NCBI RefSeq assembly: GCF_000317105.1
Contig: NC_019693.1
Span: 2,666,001 to 2,730,000 of the forward strand
Length of the DNA: 64,000 nucleotides
Reading direction: 5' to 3'
Source: Oscillatoria acuminata PCC 6304
GTDB lineage: Bacteria > Cyanobacteriota > Cyanobacteriia > Cyanobacteriales > Laspinemataceae
Position 1 is the stretch's first letter, and every line of letters starts with the position of its first letter. Both the position numbers and the translations under genes were made by a program. Of the stretch, positions 37,301-46,384 are shown piece by piece. The notes beneath the pieces were generated by a model. The model did not search any database. It was given only the letters and a program-made list of their open reading frames with translations, and was not told the DNA's origin.

Positions 37301-39785
37301 AATGCTGTTGCCAACTGTCCTGTTCTAATAAATCTATCCCCACTTTTAAATAAGTCAAAGCCGGTTGATAAGCTGCCGACAATTTAGCTTTTTCCCCAGC
37401 CATCAGATTTAATTCAGCCCATTCATATTTTTGCCGGGATTCGGTGATTAACTCCAGGGCAAAATTAAATTGATTTACCATGTCAAAGATTTTTTCTTCC
37501 CGGCGATTCGGGGGAGTATTCTCCAGGAGAATTTGGCCAATATCTCGATGAACCCTAGTCCGTTCGGCGTCGGGAATCAAAAAATAAGCCGCCTGTTGAA
37601 TGCGATCGTGAACGAACTGATAAATTAAGGCCGGATATTCCTTCCGAGGTAAATAACAGTAGGAATAATCCTCCTCGGCCAGGATTAATTCAATTTCCCC
37701 TTGATTCATCTGAGACCTGACTAAATTTTCTGCAACCGCCGCCTTTAAATCCTCTACAGTTTCTTTCAAAGATTGCTGACTGACTAATTCTAAGAGATTT
37801 AAGTCAAACTCATTGCCAATACAAGCGGCTAATTTCACTAATAATTGAGTCGATTCCGGTAGTTTTTGAATCTTACCCGTCATCAGTTCCACCACATTAT
37901 CTGTAAAATCTCTGGCCTTAATCTGCTCTAAATTCCAAAACCATCCGACCCCAACTCTGCCTAGGGTCTCGGGAAAATCAGGGAGGGCAAAACGGGCATC
38001 AGGACTCTCAGAAACTTGGGTTCCAAACTGTAGCAATCCTTCAGTATAAAGAGACTTTAAAAACTCATTCATGAAAAAGGGATTGCCCCCGGTTTTAAAC
38101 TGGACTAACTCCGCCAGTTCCATCACCGCTGCTGCGGTAGATTTTAAGGTATCAGCAATCAGTTGAGCAATCGTCGCTAACTCTAAGGGAGACAGAGAAA
38201 TTCGCTCAATAATGGCTCCATTTTTAGTCATTTCATCCACCATTAACTCCAGTGGATGACCCGCAGAAACTTCATTATCTCGATAAGCCCCAATTAAAAA
38301 CAGTCCCGGGACTGCCCCTGCCATGAGTCGTTGAATTAAGCTCAAGGATGCCCCATCTGCCCATTGTAAATCATCAATAAATAAAGCTAAAGGATGTTCC
38401 GGTTTGGTAAAGACTTTAATGAATTTTTGAAATACTAAATTAAAGCGATTTTGCGACTCATTGGGACCGAGGGTGGGGACCGGGGTTTGTTTGCCAATGA
38501 TTAATTCAATTTCGGGGATGACTTCCACAATCACTTGACCATTCACCCCTAACGCGGTTAAGAGTTTATCCTGCCATTGCTTGAGTTGAGCTTCACTTTC
38601 CGTTAAGAGGTGTTTGATTAACTGTTGTAGCGATCGCACCAAAGCACTATAGGGAATATTCCGCTGATATTGGTCAAATTTCCCAGAAATAAAATAGCCC
38701 CGATGAGCAGTAATCGGTTTGTAGAGTTCTTGCACCAAAGCGGATTTACCCATGCCGGAATATCCAGCAATCAGCATCAGTTGACTTTGCCTCCTCGCCC
38801 GTTCAAAAGCAGCAATTAAGGCTTCAATCTCTGCCTCTCGGCCATAGAGGTTTTGAGGCAGTTGAAACTTATCAGAGATATCCTGAAGTGCGATCGGGAA
38901 AGGAGAAATTTGTCCAGTTTTCTGGAGTTGCTGTAAACAAAATTCTAAATCTGCTTTTAATCCGTAAGCACTTTGATAGCGTTCTTCTCCCGTTTTTGCC
39001 ATCAGTTTGAGAATGATTTCCGAGAGAACCGGCGGAATCCTCTTGATTCCCCATTCCGAAAATTTCCCTTCGGCATCAAGGTTTTCCAACCGCAGATGGG
39101 GGGGAATGGGCTGTTTAGCAATATGACAGTGAATTAATTCTAAAGGGTCGGTACTTTCAAAGGGTAAGCGGTGGGTCAGCAGTTCATAAAAAGTGACTCC
39201 CAAGGAATAAAAGTCACTGCGATAGTCCACACAGCGATTCATTCTTCCCGTTTGTTCCGGCGATAAATAGGCCAGAGTCCCTTCCAAACTATTGGGATTG
39301 TTGAGCGTCGTATTTTCCCCGGTTAATTGGGTAGAAATTCCAAAATCAATAATTTTAATCTGTCCCGTGGTGGGGTTAAAAACGATATTACCCGGGTTAA
39401 TATCTTTATGAATAATATTGGCCGCTTGAATCTGGGCCAGGGCTTCGGTGGTTTCAATCGCAATTTGCAGAAATTCGGCTAAGGTAAATTGACGATGCTG
39501 CATCCAATAGCTTAACGATTCGCCACCAAAATCCTCGATAAACATGACAAGGCGATTTTGATATTTTTGCAAATCATAGACTTGCACCACTCCCGGCACG
39601 TTGAGAGATTTAGTAATTTCATACTCCGTGCGATAGCGAATCAATTCTTGAGCAGTTGGATAATTTTCTTTCAGTAATTTGAGGATAATAGATTGATTAT
39701 CTTGCTCGCGAATCCCTCGATATAAGAGGGAGTTAGAACTTTCATAGATTTGCACTTGAACGGCAACACCAGGAAGAGTCAGCAT
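34344..39785 (-). CDS. Giant kinase-ATPase-GAF-adenylate cyclase signalling protein (copy 2)
   Basis: 1813 aa. Same plan as its neighbours: kinase-like domain (IILKLLKENYPT, IIHKDINPGNIV, IIDFGIST), ATPase with GYSGMGKS and FIDDLQWADGAS, helical repeats and GAF (about 1370-1520), then a class III cyclase (about 1570-1750). In the cyclase the metal-binding Asp residues are in LFSDIRDFT and KYIGDAIMALF, the transition-state Asn and Arg in AVNLASRVE, and the substrate-selecting pair is Lys (DKYIGD) and Thr (MDGTVISD). Lys/Thr marks the class IIIb group, bicarbonate-stimulated adenylate cyclases such as Spirulina CyaC. It probably makes cAMP in response to GAF or kinase-domain input. It is more diverged in the ATPase part than copies 1 and 3 and has an extra insert before the second half. 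Confidence 0.92.
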   Translation of the reverse strand: MLTLPGVAVQVQIYESSNSLLYRGIREQDNQSIILKLLKENYPTAQELIRYRTEYEITKSLNVPGVVQVYDLQKYQNRLVMFIEDFGGESLSYWMQHRQFTLAEFLQIAIETTEALAQIQAANIIHKDINPGNIVFNPTTGQIKIIDFGISTQLTGENTTLNNPNSLEGTLAYLSPEQTGRMNRCVDYRSDFYSLGVTFYELLTHRLPFESTDPLELIHCHIAKQPIPPHLRLENLDAEGKFSEWGIKRIPPVLSEIILKLMAKTGEERYQSAYGLKADLEFCLQQLQKTGQISPFPIALQDISDKFQLPQNLYGREAEIEALIAAFERARRQSQLMLIAGYSGMGKSALVQELYKPITAHRGYFISGKFDQYQRNIPYSALVRSLQQLIKHLLTESEAQLKQWQDKLLTALGVNGQVIVEVIPEIELIIGKQTPVPTLGPNESQNRFNLVFQKFIKVFTKPEHPLALFIDDLQWADGASLSLIQRLMAGAVPGLFLIGAYRDNEVSAGHPLELMVDEMTKNGAIIERISLSPLELATIAQLIADTLKSTAAAVMELAELVQFKTGGNPFFMNEFLKSLYTEGLLQFGTQVSESPDARFALPDFPETLGRVGVGWFWNLEQIKARDFTDNVVELMTGKIQKLPESTQLLVKLAACIGNEFDLNLLELVSQQSLKETVEDLKAAVAENLVRSQMNQGEIELILAEEDYSYCYLPRKEYPALIYQFVHDRIQQAAYFLIPDAERTRVHRDIGQILLENTPPNRREEKIFDMVNQFNFALELITESRQKYEWAELNLMAGEKAKLSAAYQPALTYLKVGIDLLEQDSWQQHYALTLSLYAKAAEVAYLNTDFELMDQMIEAVLSHAETVLDTVAVYEVKILAYNAQSQFNEAIAIGLKVLKLLGVKLPSHPHTGHVLWGLLQTKLAIGFKPVASLVDLPLMSAAYPKAAMSILGKITSSAYFAAPLMFPLIVFKNVTLSIKWGNSSESAYAYSSYGVILCGVVGQLQTGYQFGQLCLKVLSQLNARDVKARTEFVVGALIQHWIDPLNSVLKPLLNAYQMGLENGDLEYAAYAACHYCYNAFLSGQELVPLESQMATYATCIQEMGQVRVLNLQEVFHQGVLNLLGKSADPCVLQGTAFDETMMLPELESRNDRTAICYLYFNKLILSYLFEDIEQALTTANLCEPYLDGVTASPVVIYFYFYDSLIRLDIAGKSDALSVKMLLKKVSKNQKKLKKWARIAGMNNAHKFELVEAERYRVLGENHRATACYDSALDLAKKRDCLPETALIYERAAKFYFAQGKVLVAKAYLQEAYYCYQLWGAAAKVKQLKNLYDNLLTPENRKISDTKKTISASAADLLAHLDVSTMMKASQAIYGEIVLEKLLSSLMKIAIENAGAQRGCLILSHQGQLMIEAEGTIDGDRLTILQSIPLTESDLVSVAIVNYVARTQEAIVLNNATQEGDFTNDSYIQKNQTQSILCVPLIDGGKLVSIVYLENNRTTGAFIPERVEILKLLSGQAAISIQNAKLYSEVRNNEKHLAQLNQAYERFVPRQFLQVLNKASIVEVELGDQVQVEMSVLFSDIRDFTTLSESMTPEENFKFINSYLSRMEPAIAEHSGFIDKYIGDAIMALFSGEADNAVKAGISMLHRLVDYNKHRENCNFAPIKNGIGINTGSLMLGTVGGENRMDGTVISDAVNLASRVEGLTKNYGVSLLITEQTYSQLIHRDRYAIRRIDRVQVKGKSEEVTVYEVFDADSPDIKAGKLATLDRFTEALSLFDDEDFLGSARLLAYCLNQNPGDQVAHIYFEQCQRRFTGLR

Positions 39786-40323
39786 AATGATAGGGTCGCT
39801 AGAACGCTATGAAATTTGAGGGAATGCGGGGGCCCCCGGTCGAACCCCATCAACATCACCACGGGGCTAAAATGGACAAACGGACAATTCCGAACCAACC
39901 ATCCCCTATCTGTACAGTGGGACCCAGCAAAAAACTGTATTAAATATCAGTTTTCAGGGAGATGCAGCTTCAGCAATTAACTGAAATGAAAAACCCCTCA
40001 AATGAAATTAAGGCGACCCCTGACGCTTTCTCTGAGGGAGAGGCAATTCAGATATTGACCCGACTCAGGAGAGGAATATCAACAAACTGGAACCTTAAAA
40101 TCAAGGACCCTCATGAATCTCAAAGGAATGGATAGTTTGAGTTTAATTTTGTCCCCCACCTCAACCAAGGCAAGTGCTTTCTAGGATAGCTTATCTGTTA
40201 TGGGAATTTTGAGGCGATCGCCCCTGGAATTTGGGATGATTATCCCGATTTCCCCGCCACGGATTCTCTGGGGTTTGGACTTGCGGAGTCCCCCTTTTCC
40301 ACAGGGGACCCAACTCAACCCCT
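39786..40323. other. Intergenic region, 538 bp
   Basis: Between giant genes 3 and 2. It is longer than expected within an operon and may hold a separate promoter for copy 2. No gene or long inverted repeat was recognised; an 87-codon plus frame at 40200-40463 overlaps the gene end and is judged a shadow. Confidence 0.45.
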
Positions 40324-43300
40324 TTACGGATGGTGCTTCTGTTGAGCGCGATCGCCATAAATCTGCGCCACGCGATCGCCCGGATTCTGCGTCACACAGT
40401 CCCCAAACAACTGCGCCGCCTCCAAAAACTTCCCGGCATCATACAAAGATAATGCTTCCGTAAATCGCCCTAACGTCGCTAATTTTCCCGCTTTCATCTC
40501 CTCGGAGTCGGCATCAAACACCTCATAAACCGTCACCGCTTCCGATTTTCCTTTCACCTTCACTTGCTCAATTCGGCGAATGGCATAACTTTCTCGCTGC
40601 ATCAATCGAGCATAAGTTTGATCCGTAATTAATAGCGCTACCCCATAATTTTTCGTCAACCCTTCCACCCGAGAGGCTAAATTCACCGCATCACTAATTA
40701 CCGTCCCATCCATGCGATTTTGCCCCCCTACCGTTCCCAACATTAATAACCCCGTATTAATGCCAATCCCATTTTTAATCGGGGCAAAACCCTGTTGAAT
40801 CCGATGTTGATTGTAATCCCCCAAACGATGCAACATCGAAATTGCCGCCTTCACAGCATTATCGGCTTCCCCACTAAATAGGGCCATAATTGCATCGCCA
40901 ATATATTTATCAATAAATCCCGAATGTTCTGTAATCGCCGGTTCCATTCGGGACAAATAGGCATTAATAAATTTAAAATTATCCTCCGGGGTCATACTTT
41001 CACTCAGGGTAGTAAAGTCCCGAATATCTGAAAATAGCACAGACATTTCCAACTGCACCTGATCTCCCAATTCCACATCCACAATGCTAGATTTTTCTAA
41101 AAACTGGAGAAATTGATTGGGAACAAACCGTTCATAGGCTTGATTGAGTTGAAAGAGTTCATTGGTAAACCGTTCCCGTTCAGCCTCAGCCCGTTTCCGT
41201 TCCGTAATATCTTGAAACGCCGTAATTGCATAAGCAATATTTCCCTGAGAATCATAAATGGGTTGCCCCACACCTTCCAAAGGGATGATTTTTCCATTTT
41301 GATGAATTTCGATATCATCAGCGATCGATGTTTCACCCTGCAAAGCGCGCACTAATGGCAATTCTGTCAATATATATTCTTCTTCAGTCCCGGCTTTATA
41401 AAGTTGATAAACTTCTGAAATATCCTTAGTATCTGCCATCACCCCCTTCCCTAATAACTCCTGAGCAATGCGATTGATGTAGTAGGGTTTTCCAGAAGCA
41501 TCCAGGATTCCCACCCCAACCGGCATGGCTTCTAAAAATTGATTCAATCGGCTTTCATTCTCCCGAACTTCTGTATAAAGTTTGGCATTTTGAATAGAAA
41601 TAGCCGCTTGTCCAGAGAGCAGCTTTAAAAGTTCGACTCGCTCAGGGGTAAATGCTCCTGTTGTTAAATTATTTTCTAAATAAATCAGACTCAGCAGCGT
41701 GCCTTGATTAATCAGAGGCACGCACAAAATTGATTTAGGCTGATGGGTTTGAATATAAGCGTCACTGGTAAAATTTCCTTCTTGAGTGGCATCATTTAAA
41801 ACCACCGCTTCTTGGCTTCGGGCTACATAATTGACAATGGCTTCTGAAATCAATGAACAATCGGTAATTAGCCGAGCTTGTAGCACTGTTATTTGCTCCT
41901 CATCAATGTGACTCTCGGCTTCAATCCGCAATTCTCCCTGATGGCATAAAATCAGGTAACCCCGTTGTGCTCCTGCATTTTCAAGGATAATTTTCATCAA
42001 GCTAGACAGGAGTTTGTCTAGCATAATTTCCCCAGAAATAGCTTGATAAGATTTAGTTACGGTGGCTATATCTAAATTAGACCCTGAACCTGTAGTGGTT
42101 TGGGCATTAGCCATTTGGCTAGATGAAACTTTTCCGTGAGTCGTTGTGAGTAAGTCACCATAGTTTTCTTCTAAATGCTTTACCTTAGCTACCGCACCCC
42201 AGCGTTGATAACAATAGCGAGCTTCCTGCATATAGGCTTTAGCAGTCAGTTCTTTGCCTCGGGATAAGTAGAATTTAGCTGCTAGTTCATAAGCGATCGC
42301 AGCTTCATGAATGTATTCATTTTGTTTTGCCAGGTTAATGGCTTTGTCGTAATAATCCATTGCCTTGGCATCTTGGCCTTGTACCCGACAGAGTTCAGCT
42401 TCCACCAGCCAATATTTTTGGGAATTATTCTGGGGAGCATAATGCATCCATTTTTTAATTTTTTTCTGGTTGCGGGATGCTTTTTGGAGCAAGGCTTTTT
42501 TCTGAGTTGGGGAAGCATCGGTTGCCACCAATAAACGTGCGAGGGAATCATAGAAATAAAAGTGAGCAACCAAAAGGATAGCGGTTATTCCGTCTAGGTA
42601 CTCTTCGGCTACTTCAGCGAAAGCTAACGCATTTTCTCTTTCATTAAATAAATAAGACAACATCAACTTCAAGAAGTATAAAGAAGAAATAGCCGTCCGG
42701 TCATTTCTGCTTTTAATCATAGAAAGCATCACCTGTTCATCGAGAGCTCGACCCATCAAAATACCCGGATTTTCTCCCTCCTCAATCAAGTTGAGAACGG
42801 CTTGATGGTATAACGATTGCATCGCCAGGTTTCTTTCTTGCCCCATTTCCTCCATGACCTGAGTATAGGTGGCCATTTCTGATTCCAGTTGTACCAATTC
42901 AGACCCACTCAGCAAGGCATAGCCGCTGTATTGAAGAGCTGCATAGGTCCCAAATTCCAAATCTCCTGTTTCCAGTCCAACTGCGTAGGCTTGCCGCAGT
43001 GGGTTCAATACTTCTTTTACCGGCGCTATCCAGTGTTGAATAAAGTGATAAATGACGTATTGAGTGCGGGCTTCAACTTCTCGGGCATTCAGTTTATAGA
43101 GTAATTGAAGTGCGAGTTGGCCGAATTGAGAACTCCCCGGAAAATCCTCAGCAACGCTACAGAGAATTAATCCATAGGAACTATAGGCAAAAGCCGATTC
43201 TGAAGCATTTCCCCACTTCAGGGATAAACTGACCTGTTTAAACACAATAAGGGGCAGCAGAAAAGGTTCAGCCATGTAGGCGGCAGATGAAATTTTAGCG

Positions 43301-46041
43301 ATGATCCGCATCGCGGCTTGAGAAGAAGGGTCCGTCATAGTTGGGAGGTCAATAAAGCTGGCGATCGCTCGGCGTCCGATGGTCAACTTAGTTGCCAGTA
43401 GTCCCCGCAAAACATCGAGTTTATTGGCCTGTTTAGGCAACTTGATTCCCAGCAAATTCAGCACTTCTAAGCCAATGGCGATTGCTTCCGCAAAGAGTCC
43501 TTGAGCGTTATAAGCCAGAATTTTTACTTCATAAACTTTTACTTTGTCAAGCACAGTTTTAGCTTGGGATAACACCGTGGCCACAAATTGATCCATCAGC
43601 GCCAAGTCGCCACTGAGATAGGCGACTTCGGCGGCTTCTTCGTACAGGGAAAGGGTGAGGGGGTACTGCTGTTGCCAGCTATTCGGGGGTAACTGTTCTA
43701 TCCCGATTTGCAAATAATTCAAAGCGGGCTGATAGGCGGTGGATAGTTTCGCTTTTTTTCCGGCCATCAGGTTTAATTGGGCCAGTTCCGGTTGGGCTGA
43801 ATGCTCCGCAATTAACGCACTGCCCAAATTAAGTTGATTGACGATATCAAAGATTTTCTCTTCTCGCTTATCCTCCGGCGTATTTTCCAGCATTATTTGT
43901 CCAATCTTTTGATGGAACTGTGACTTTTGGGAGTCCTCAATCAAAAAATAGGCCGCTTGCTGAACTCGGTCATGAACAAATTTGTAGGGCAAAGATTTAA
44001 CCGAGTTTCTGGGTAAGGCCATCGACAAAAATTCGGCCTCGGCAACCACTAATGCGATATCTCCGATATTGCCTAAAGGATTCAACAAATTCTCGGCGAC
44101 TGCTGCATAGAGATGATTGGCAAGTTCTTCGGATTTTTTGCTAAGAATTAACCCTAAACTTTCTAAATCAAACTCGTTCCCAATGCAAGCTGCAATTTTT
44201 AACAATTCTTGGGTCTCTTCTGGTAATTTTTGAATTTTACCGACCATCAGTTCTACCACGTTATCCGTGAAGCTCCGGGCTTGAATTGGCTCTAAATCCC
44301 ACTGCCACTGCCGAGTTTGACGGTCAAAATCCACAAGTTTTTCGGTGTACAGGGATTTGAGGAATTCGTTCATAAAAAACGGATTACCGCCGGTTTTGGC
44401 TTGAACTAACTCCGCGAGGGATCTGACCGTTTGAAGGTCACTGTTGAGGGTATCTCCAATCAATTGGGCGATGGTTTCTAAGTCTAAGGGGGCGAGAGAA
44501 ATGCGCTGGATGACTGCCCCAGTTTTGGCAATTTCATCTAAAGTTAACATTAGGGGATGGGCGGCAGAAACTTCGTTGTCTCGATAAGCCCCGATTAAAA
44601 ACAATCCTGGCGATCGCCCCGCCATCAACAATTGCATCAGCTTTAAAGATGCTCCATCCGCCCACTGCAAATCATCAATAAATAAAGCTAAAGGATGTTG
44701 CGGTTGGGTAAAGACTTTGATGAAATTTTGAAACACTAAATTAAAGCGATTTTGCGACTCGTTAGGTCCAAGTTCCGGGATTTCGGGCTGCGGACCGATA
44801 ATTAATTCAATTTCCGGAATCACTTCAACAATCACGCGGCCATTGACTCCCACTGCCGCTAACAGGTTATTCCGCCACTGGTTAAGCTGCGCTTTACTTT
44901 CAGTCAGCAGTTGTTTAACTAACCCTTGAAAGGCACTCACGATAGCACTGTAGGGAATGTTTCGCTGTAATTGGTCGAATTTTCCAGAAATAAAATAACC
45001 CCGTTTTTCCGTAATGGGTTTATAGAGTTCCTGCACTAAAGCCGATTTGCCAATTCCGGAATATCCAGCAATCAGCATCAGTTGACTTGCGGTGCTACTC
45101 TCAGAAAAGGCTGATAATAAATTCTGAATTTCTGACTCTCTGCCATACAGTTTTTGGGGGAGTTGAAATTTATTAGAAACATCGTGACGACCTAGAGGAA
45201 AATCTAATAAATTGTTCGCATTGTATTGACGCAAACATTCCTCTAAATCAGCTTTTAATCCATAAGCATTCTGATAGCGGTCTTCCGCCGTTTTCGCCAT
45301 CAGTTTGAGGACGATTTCCGAAAGGACTGGGGGAATTTTGGCATCAATATCAGTGGGAGGAATTGGCTGTTTAGCAATGTGACAATGGACTAATTCTAGG
45401 GCGTCGGTGGTTTCAAAGGGTAGTCGGTGGGTGAGCAGTTCGTAAAAGGTAACACCGAAGGAATAAAAGTCGGTGCGGTAATCCAGACAGCGATTCATTC
45501 TGCCGGTTTGTTCCGGGGAGAGATAGGGGAGGGTACCTTCTAACCCGTTAGGACTTTGAAGGGTGGTATTTTCTCGGGTTAATTGGGTAGAAATTCCAAA
45601 ATCGATGATTTTAATTTGTCCAGTAGTGGGATTAAAAAGAATATTGCTGGGGTTAATATCTTTGTGAATAAGATTAGCGGCGTGAATTTGTCCTAATGCT
45701 TCAGTAGCAGCAATAGCGATCGCAAAAAATTCCTCCAAGCTAAATGGACGTTGGTTTATCCAATGCTTTAAGGACTCTGCACCAAAGTCCTCTAGGAACA
45801 TGACGAGGGTATTTTGATAAGTCTGCAAGTCATAAACTTTGACGACCCCCGGTACGTTCAAAGATTGGGTAATTTGATATTCGGTGCGGTAGCGGGCGAG
45901 TTCGTAGGGGGTGGGATAATTTTCTTTAAGGATTTTGAGGATAATCCGTTGATGATCGGACTCCCGAATTCCTCGATACACAAGGGAGTTGGCACTTTCA
46001 TAAATTTGAGTTTGAACGGTAATGCCAGGAATAGTTAACAT
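40324..46041 (-). CDS. Giant kinase-ATPase-GAF-PAS-adenylate cyclase signalling protein (copy 3)
   Basis: 1905 aa, first of the array in transcription order. Kinase-like domain with IILKILKENYPT, LIHKDINPSNIL, IIDFGIST; ATPase with GYSGIGKS and FIDDLQWADGAS; helical repeat region; GAF (about 1340-1490); a PAS domain (about 1510-1620, LEAMPVGVGILDASGKPYYI and ending AITAFQDITERKRAEAERER) absent from copy 2; then a class III cyclase nearly the same as in copy 2 (LFSDIRDFT, KYIGDAIMALF, MDGTVISDAVN with the Lys/Thr pair of class IIIb). The first 600 residues are closest to copy 1, while the cyclase is closest to copy 2, so it is a mosaic. The C-terminus after the cyclase includes a short TPR-like tail (FTEALSLYDAGKFLEAAQLF). 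Confidence 0.92.
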   Translation of the reverse strand: MLTIPGITVQTQIYESANSLVYRGIRESDHQRIILKILKENYPTPYELARYRTEYQITQSLNVPGVVKVYDLQTYQNTLVMFLEDFGAESLKHWINQRPFSLEEFFAIAIAATEALGQIHAANLIHKDINPSNILFNPTTGQIKIIDFGISTQLTRENTTLQSPNGLEGTLPYLSPEQTGRMNRCLDYRTDFYSFGVTFYELLTHRLPFETTDALELVHCHIAKQPIPPTDIDAKIPPVLSEIVLKLMAKTAEDRYQNAYGLKADLEECLRQYNANNLLDFPLGRHDVSNKFQLPQKLYGRESEIQNLLSAFSESSTASQLMLIAGYSGIGKSALVQELYKPITEKRGYFISGKFDQLQRNIPYSAIVSAFQGLVKQLLTESKAQLNQWRNNLLAAVGVNGRVIVEVIPEIELIIGPQPEIPELGPNESQNRFNLVFQNFIKVFTQPQHPLALFIDDLQWADGASLKLMQLLMAGRSPGLFLIGAYRDNEVSAAHPLMLTLDEIAKTGAVIQRISLAPLDLETIAQLIGDTLNSDLQTVRSLAELVQAKTGGNPFFMNEFLKSLYTEKLVDFDRQTRQWQWDLEPIQARSFTDNVVELMVGKIQKLPEETQELLKIAACIGNEFDLESLGLILSKKSEELANHLYAAVAENLLNPLGNIGDIALVVAEAEFLSMALPRNSVKSLPYKFVHDRVQQAAYFLIEDSQKSQFHQKIGQIMLENTPEDKREEKIFDIVNQLNLGSALIAEHSAQPELAQLNLMAGKKAKLSTAYQPALNYLQIGIEQLPPNSWQQQYPLTLSLYEEAAEVAYLSGDLALMDQFVATVLSQAKTVLDKVKVYEVKILAYNAQGLFAEAIAIGLEVLNLLGIKLPKQANKLDVLRGLLATKLTIGRRAIASFIDLPTMTDPSSQAAMRIIAKISSAAYMAEPFLLPLIVFKQVSLSLKWGNASESAFAYSSYGLILCSVAEDFPGSSQFGQLALQLLYKLNAREVEARTQYVIYHFIQHWIAPVKEVLNPLRQAYAVGLETGDLEFGTYAALQYSGYALLSGSELVQLESEMATYTQVMEEMGQERNLAMQSLYHQAVLNLIEEGENPGILMGRALDEQVMLSMIKSRNDRTAISSLYFLKLMLSYLFNERENALAFAEVAEEYLDGITAILLVAHFYFYDSLARLLVATDASPTQKKALLQKASRNQKKIKKWMHYAPQNNSQKYWLVEAELCRVQGQDAKAMDYYDKAINLAKQNEYIHEAAIAYELAAKFYLSRGKELTAKAYMQEARYCYQRWGAVAKVKHLEENYGDLLTTTHGKVSSSQMANAQTTTGSGSNLDIATVTKSYQAISGEIMLDKLLSSLMKIILENAGAQRGYLILCHQGELRIEAESHIDEEQITVLQARLITDCSLISEAIVNYVARSQEAVVLNDATQEGNFTSDAYIQTHQPKSILCVPLINQGTLLSLIYLENNLTTGAFTPERVELLKLLSGQAAISIQNAKLYTEVRENESRLNQFLEAMPVGVGILDASGKPYYINRIAQELLGKGVMADTKDISEVYQLYKAGTEEEYILTELPLVRALQGETSIADDIEIHQNGKIIPLEGVGQPIYDSQGNIAYAITAFQDITERKRAEAERERFTNELFQLNQAYERFVPNQFLQFLEKSSIVDVELGDQVQLEMSVLFSDIRDFTTLSESMTPEDNFKFINAYLSRMEPAITEHSGFIDKYIGDAIMALFSGEADNAVKAAISMLHRLGDYNQHRIQQGFAPIKNGIGINTGLLMLGTVGGQNRMDGTVISDAVNLASRVEGLTKNYGVALLITDQTYARLMQRESYAIRRIEQVKVKGKSEAVTVYEVFDADSEEMKAGKLATLGRFTEALSLYDAGKFLEAAQLFGDCVTQNPGDRVAQIYGDRAQQKHHP

Positions 46042-46384
46042 GATTAAATTTGGGTTAGAGAATTAAGATGTTGAATGAGAAGTTTCAGCTAAGAGTTGAT
46101 TTCTGATTGCCGGGTTCAGCAACGCAGTGACCTGATTTGGGTTTTGAAGTCCGTTGTTTTAAGGGTGGAAATGGTTCGGAAATAAGATTTATAAACTGTT
46201 AAAAAATAGCGGGAGAACAGCATTGGGCCCGGATCAGATAAAAAAATTGGGTGAACCTCCATCGATACACCCCGATCGCCTCCCGTTATCTGACTCACAT
46301 AAGAGCGGTTATCATTTCCCTCTTTTGGTAGATGCCAATAAAAAACCAAAAGGGATTGATTTCTAGCATAACCGATCGCCCAAT
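46042..46384. other. Intergenic region, 343 bp
   Basis: Between giant gene 3 and lipA on the same strand. It holds an imperfect hairpin (ccctcttttggt 46318-46329 / accaaaaggg 46345-46354) that could end lipA transcription, but no T-tract follows it on the minus strand. No gene recognised. Confidence 0.45.

Noticed and set aside
39830-39850. ggtcgaacccc as a possible tRNA T-arm
   Set aside because: No matching acceptor stem, anticodon arm or D-arm can be drawn around it on either strand.
40200-40463. 87-codon plus-strand open frame
   Set aside because: Its second half overlaps the C-terminal coding region of giant copy 3, and its composition is not protein-like.
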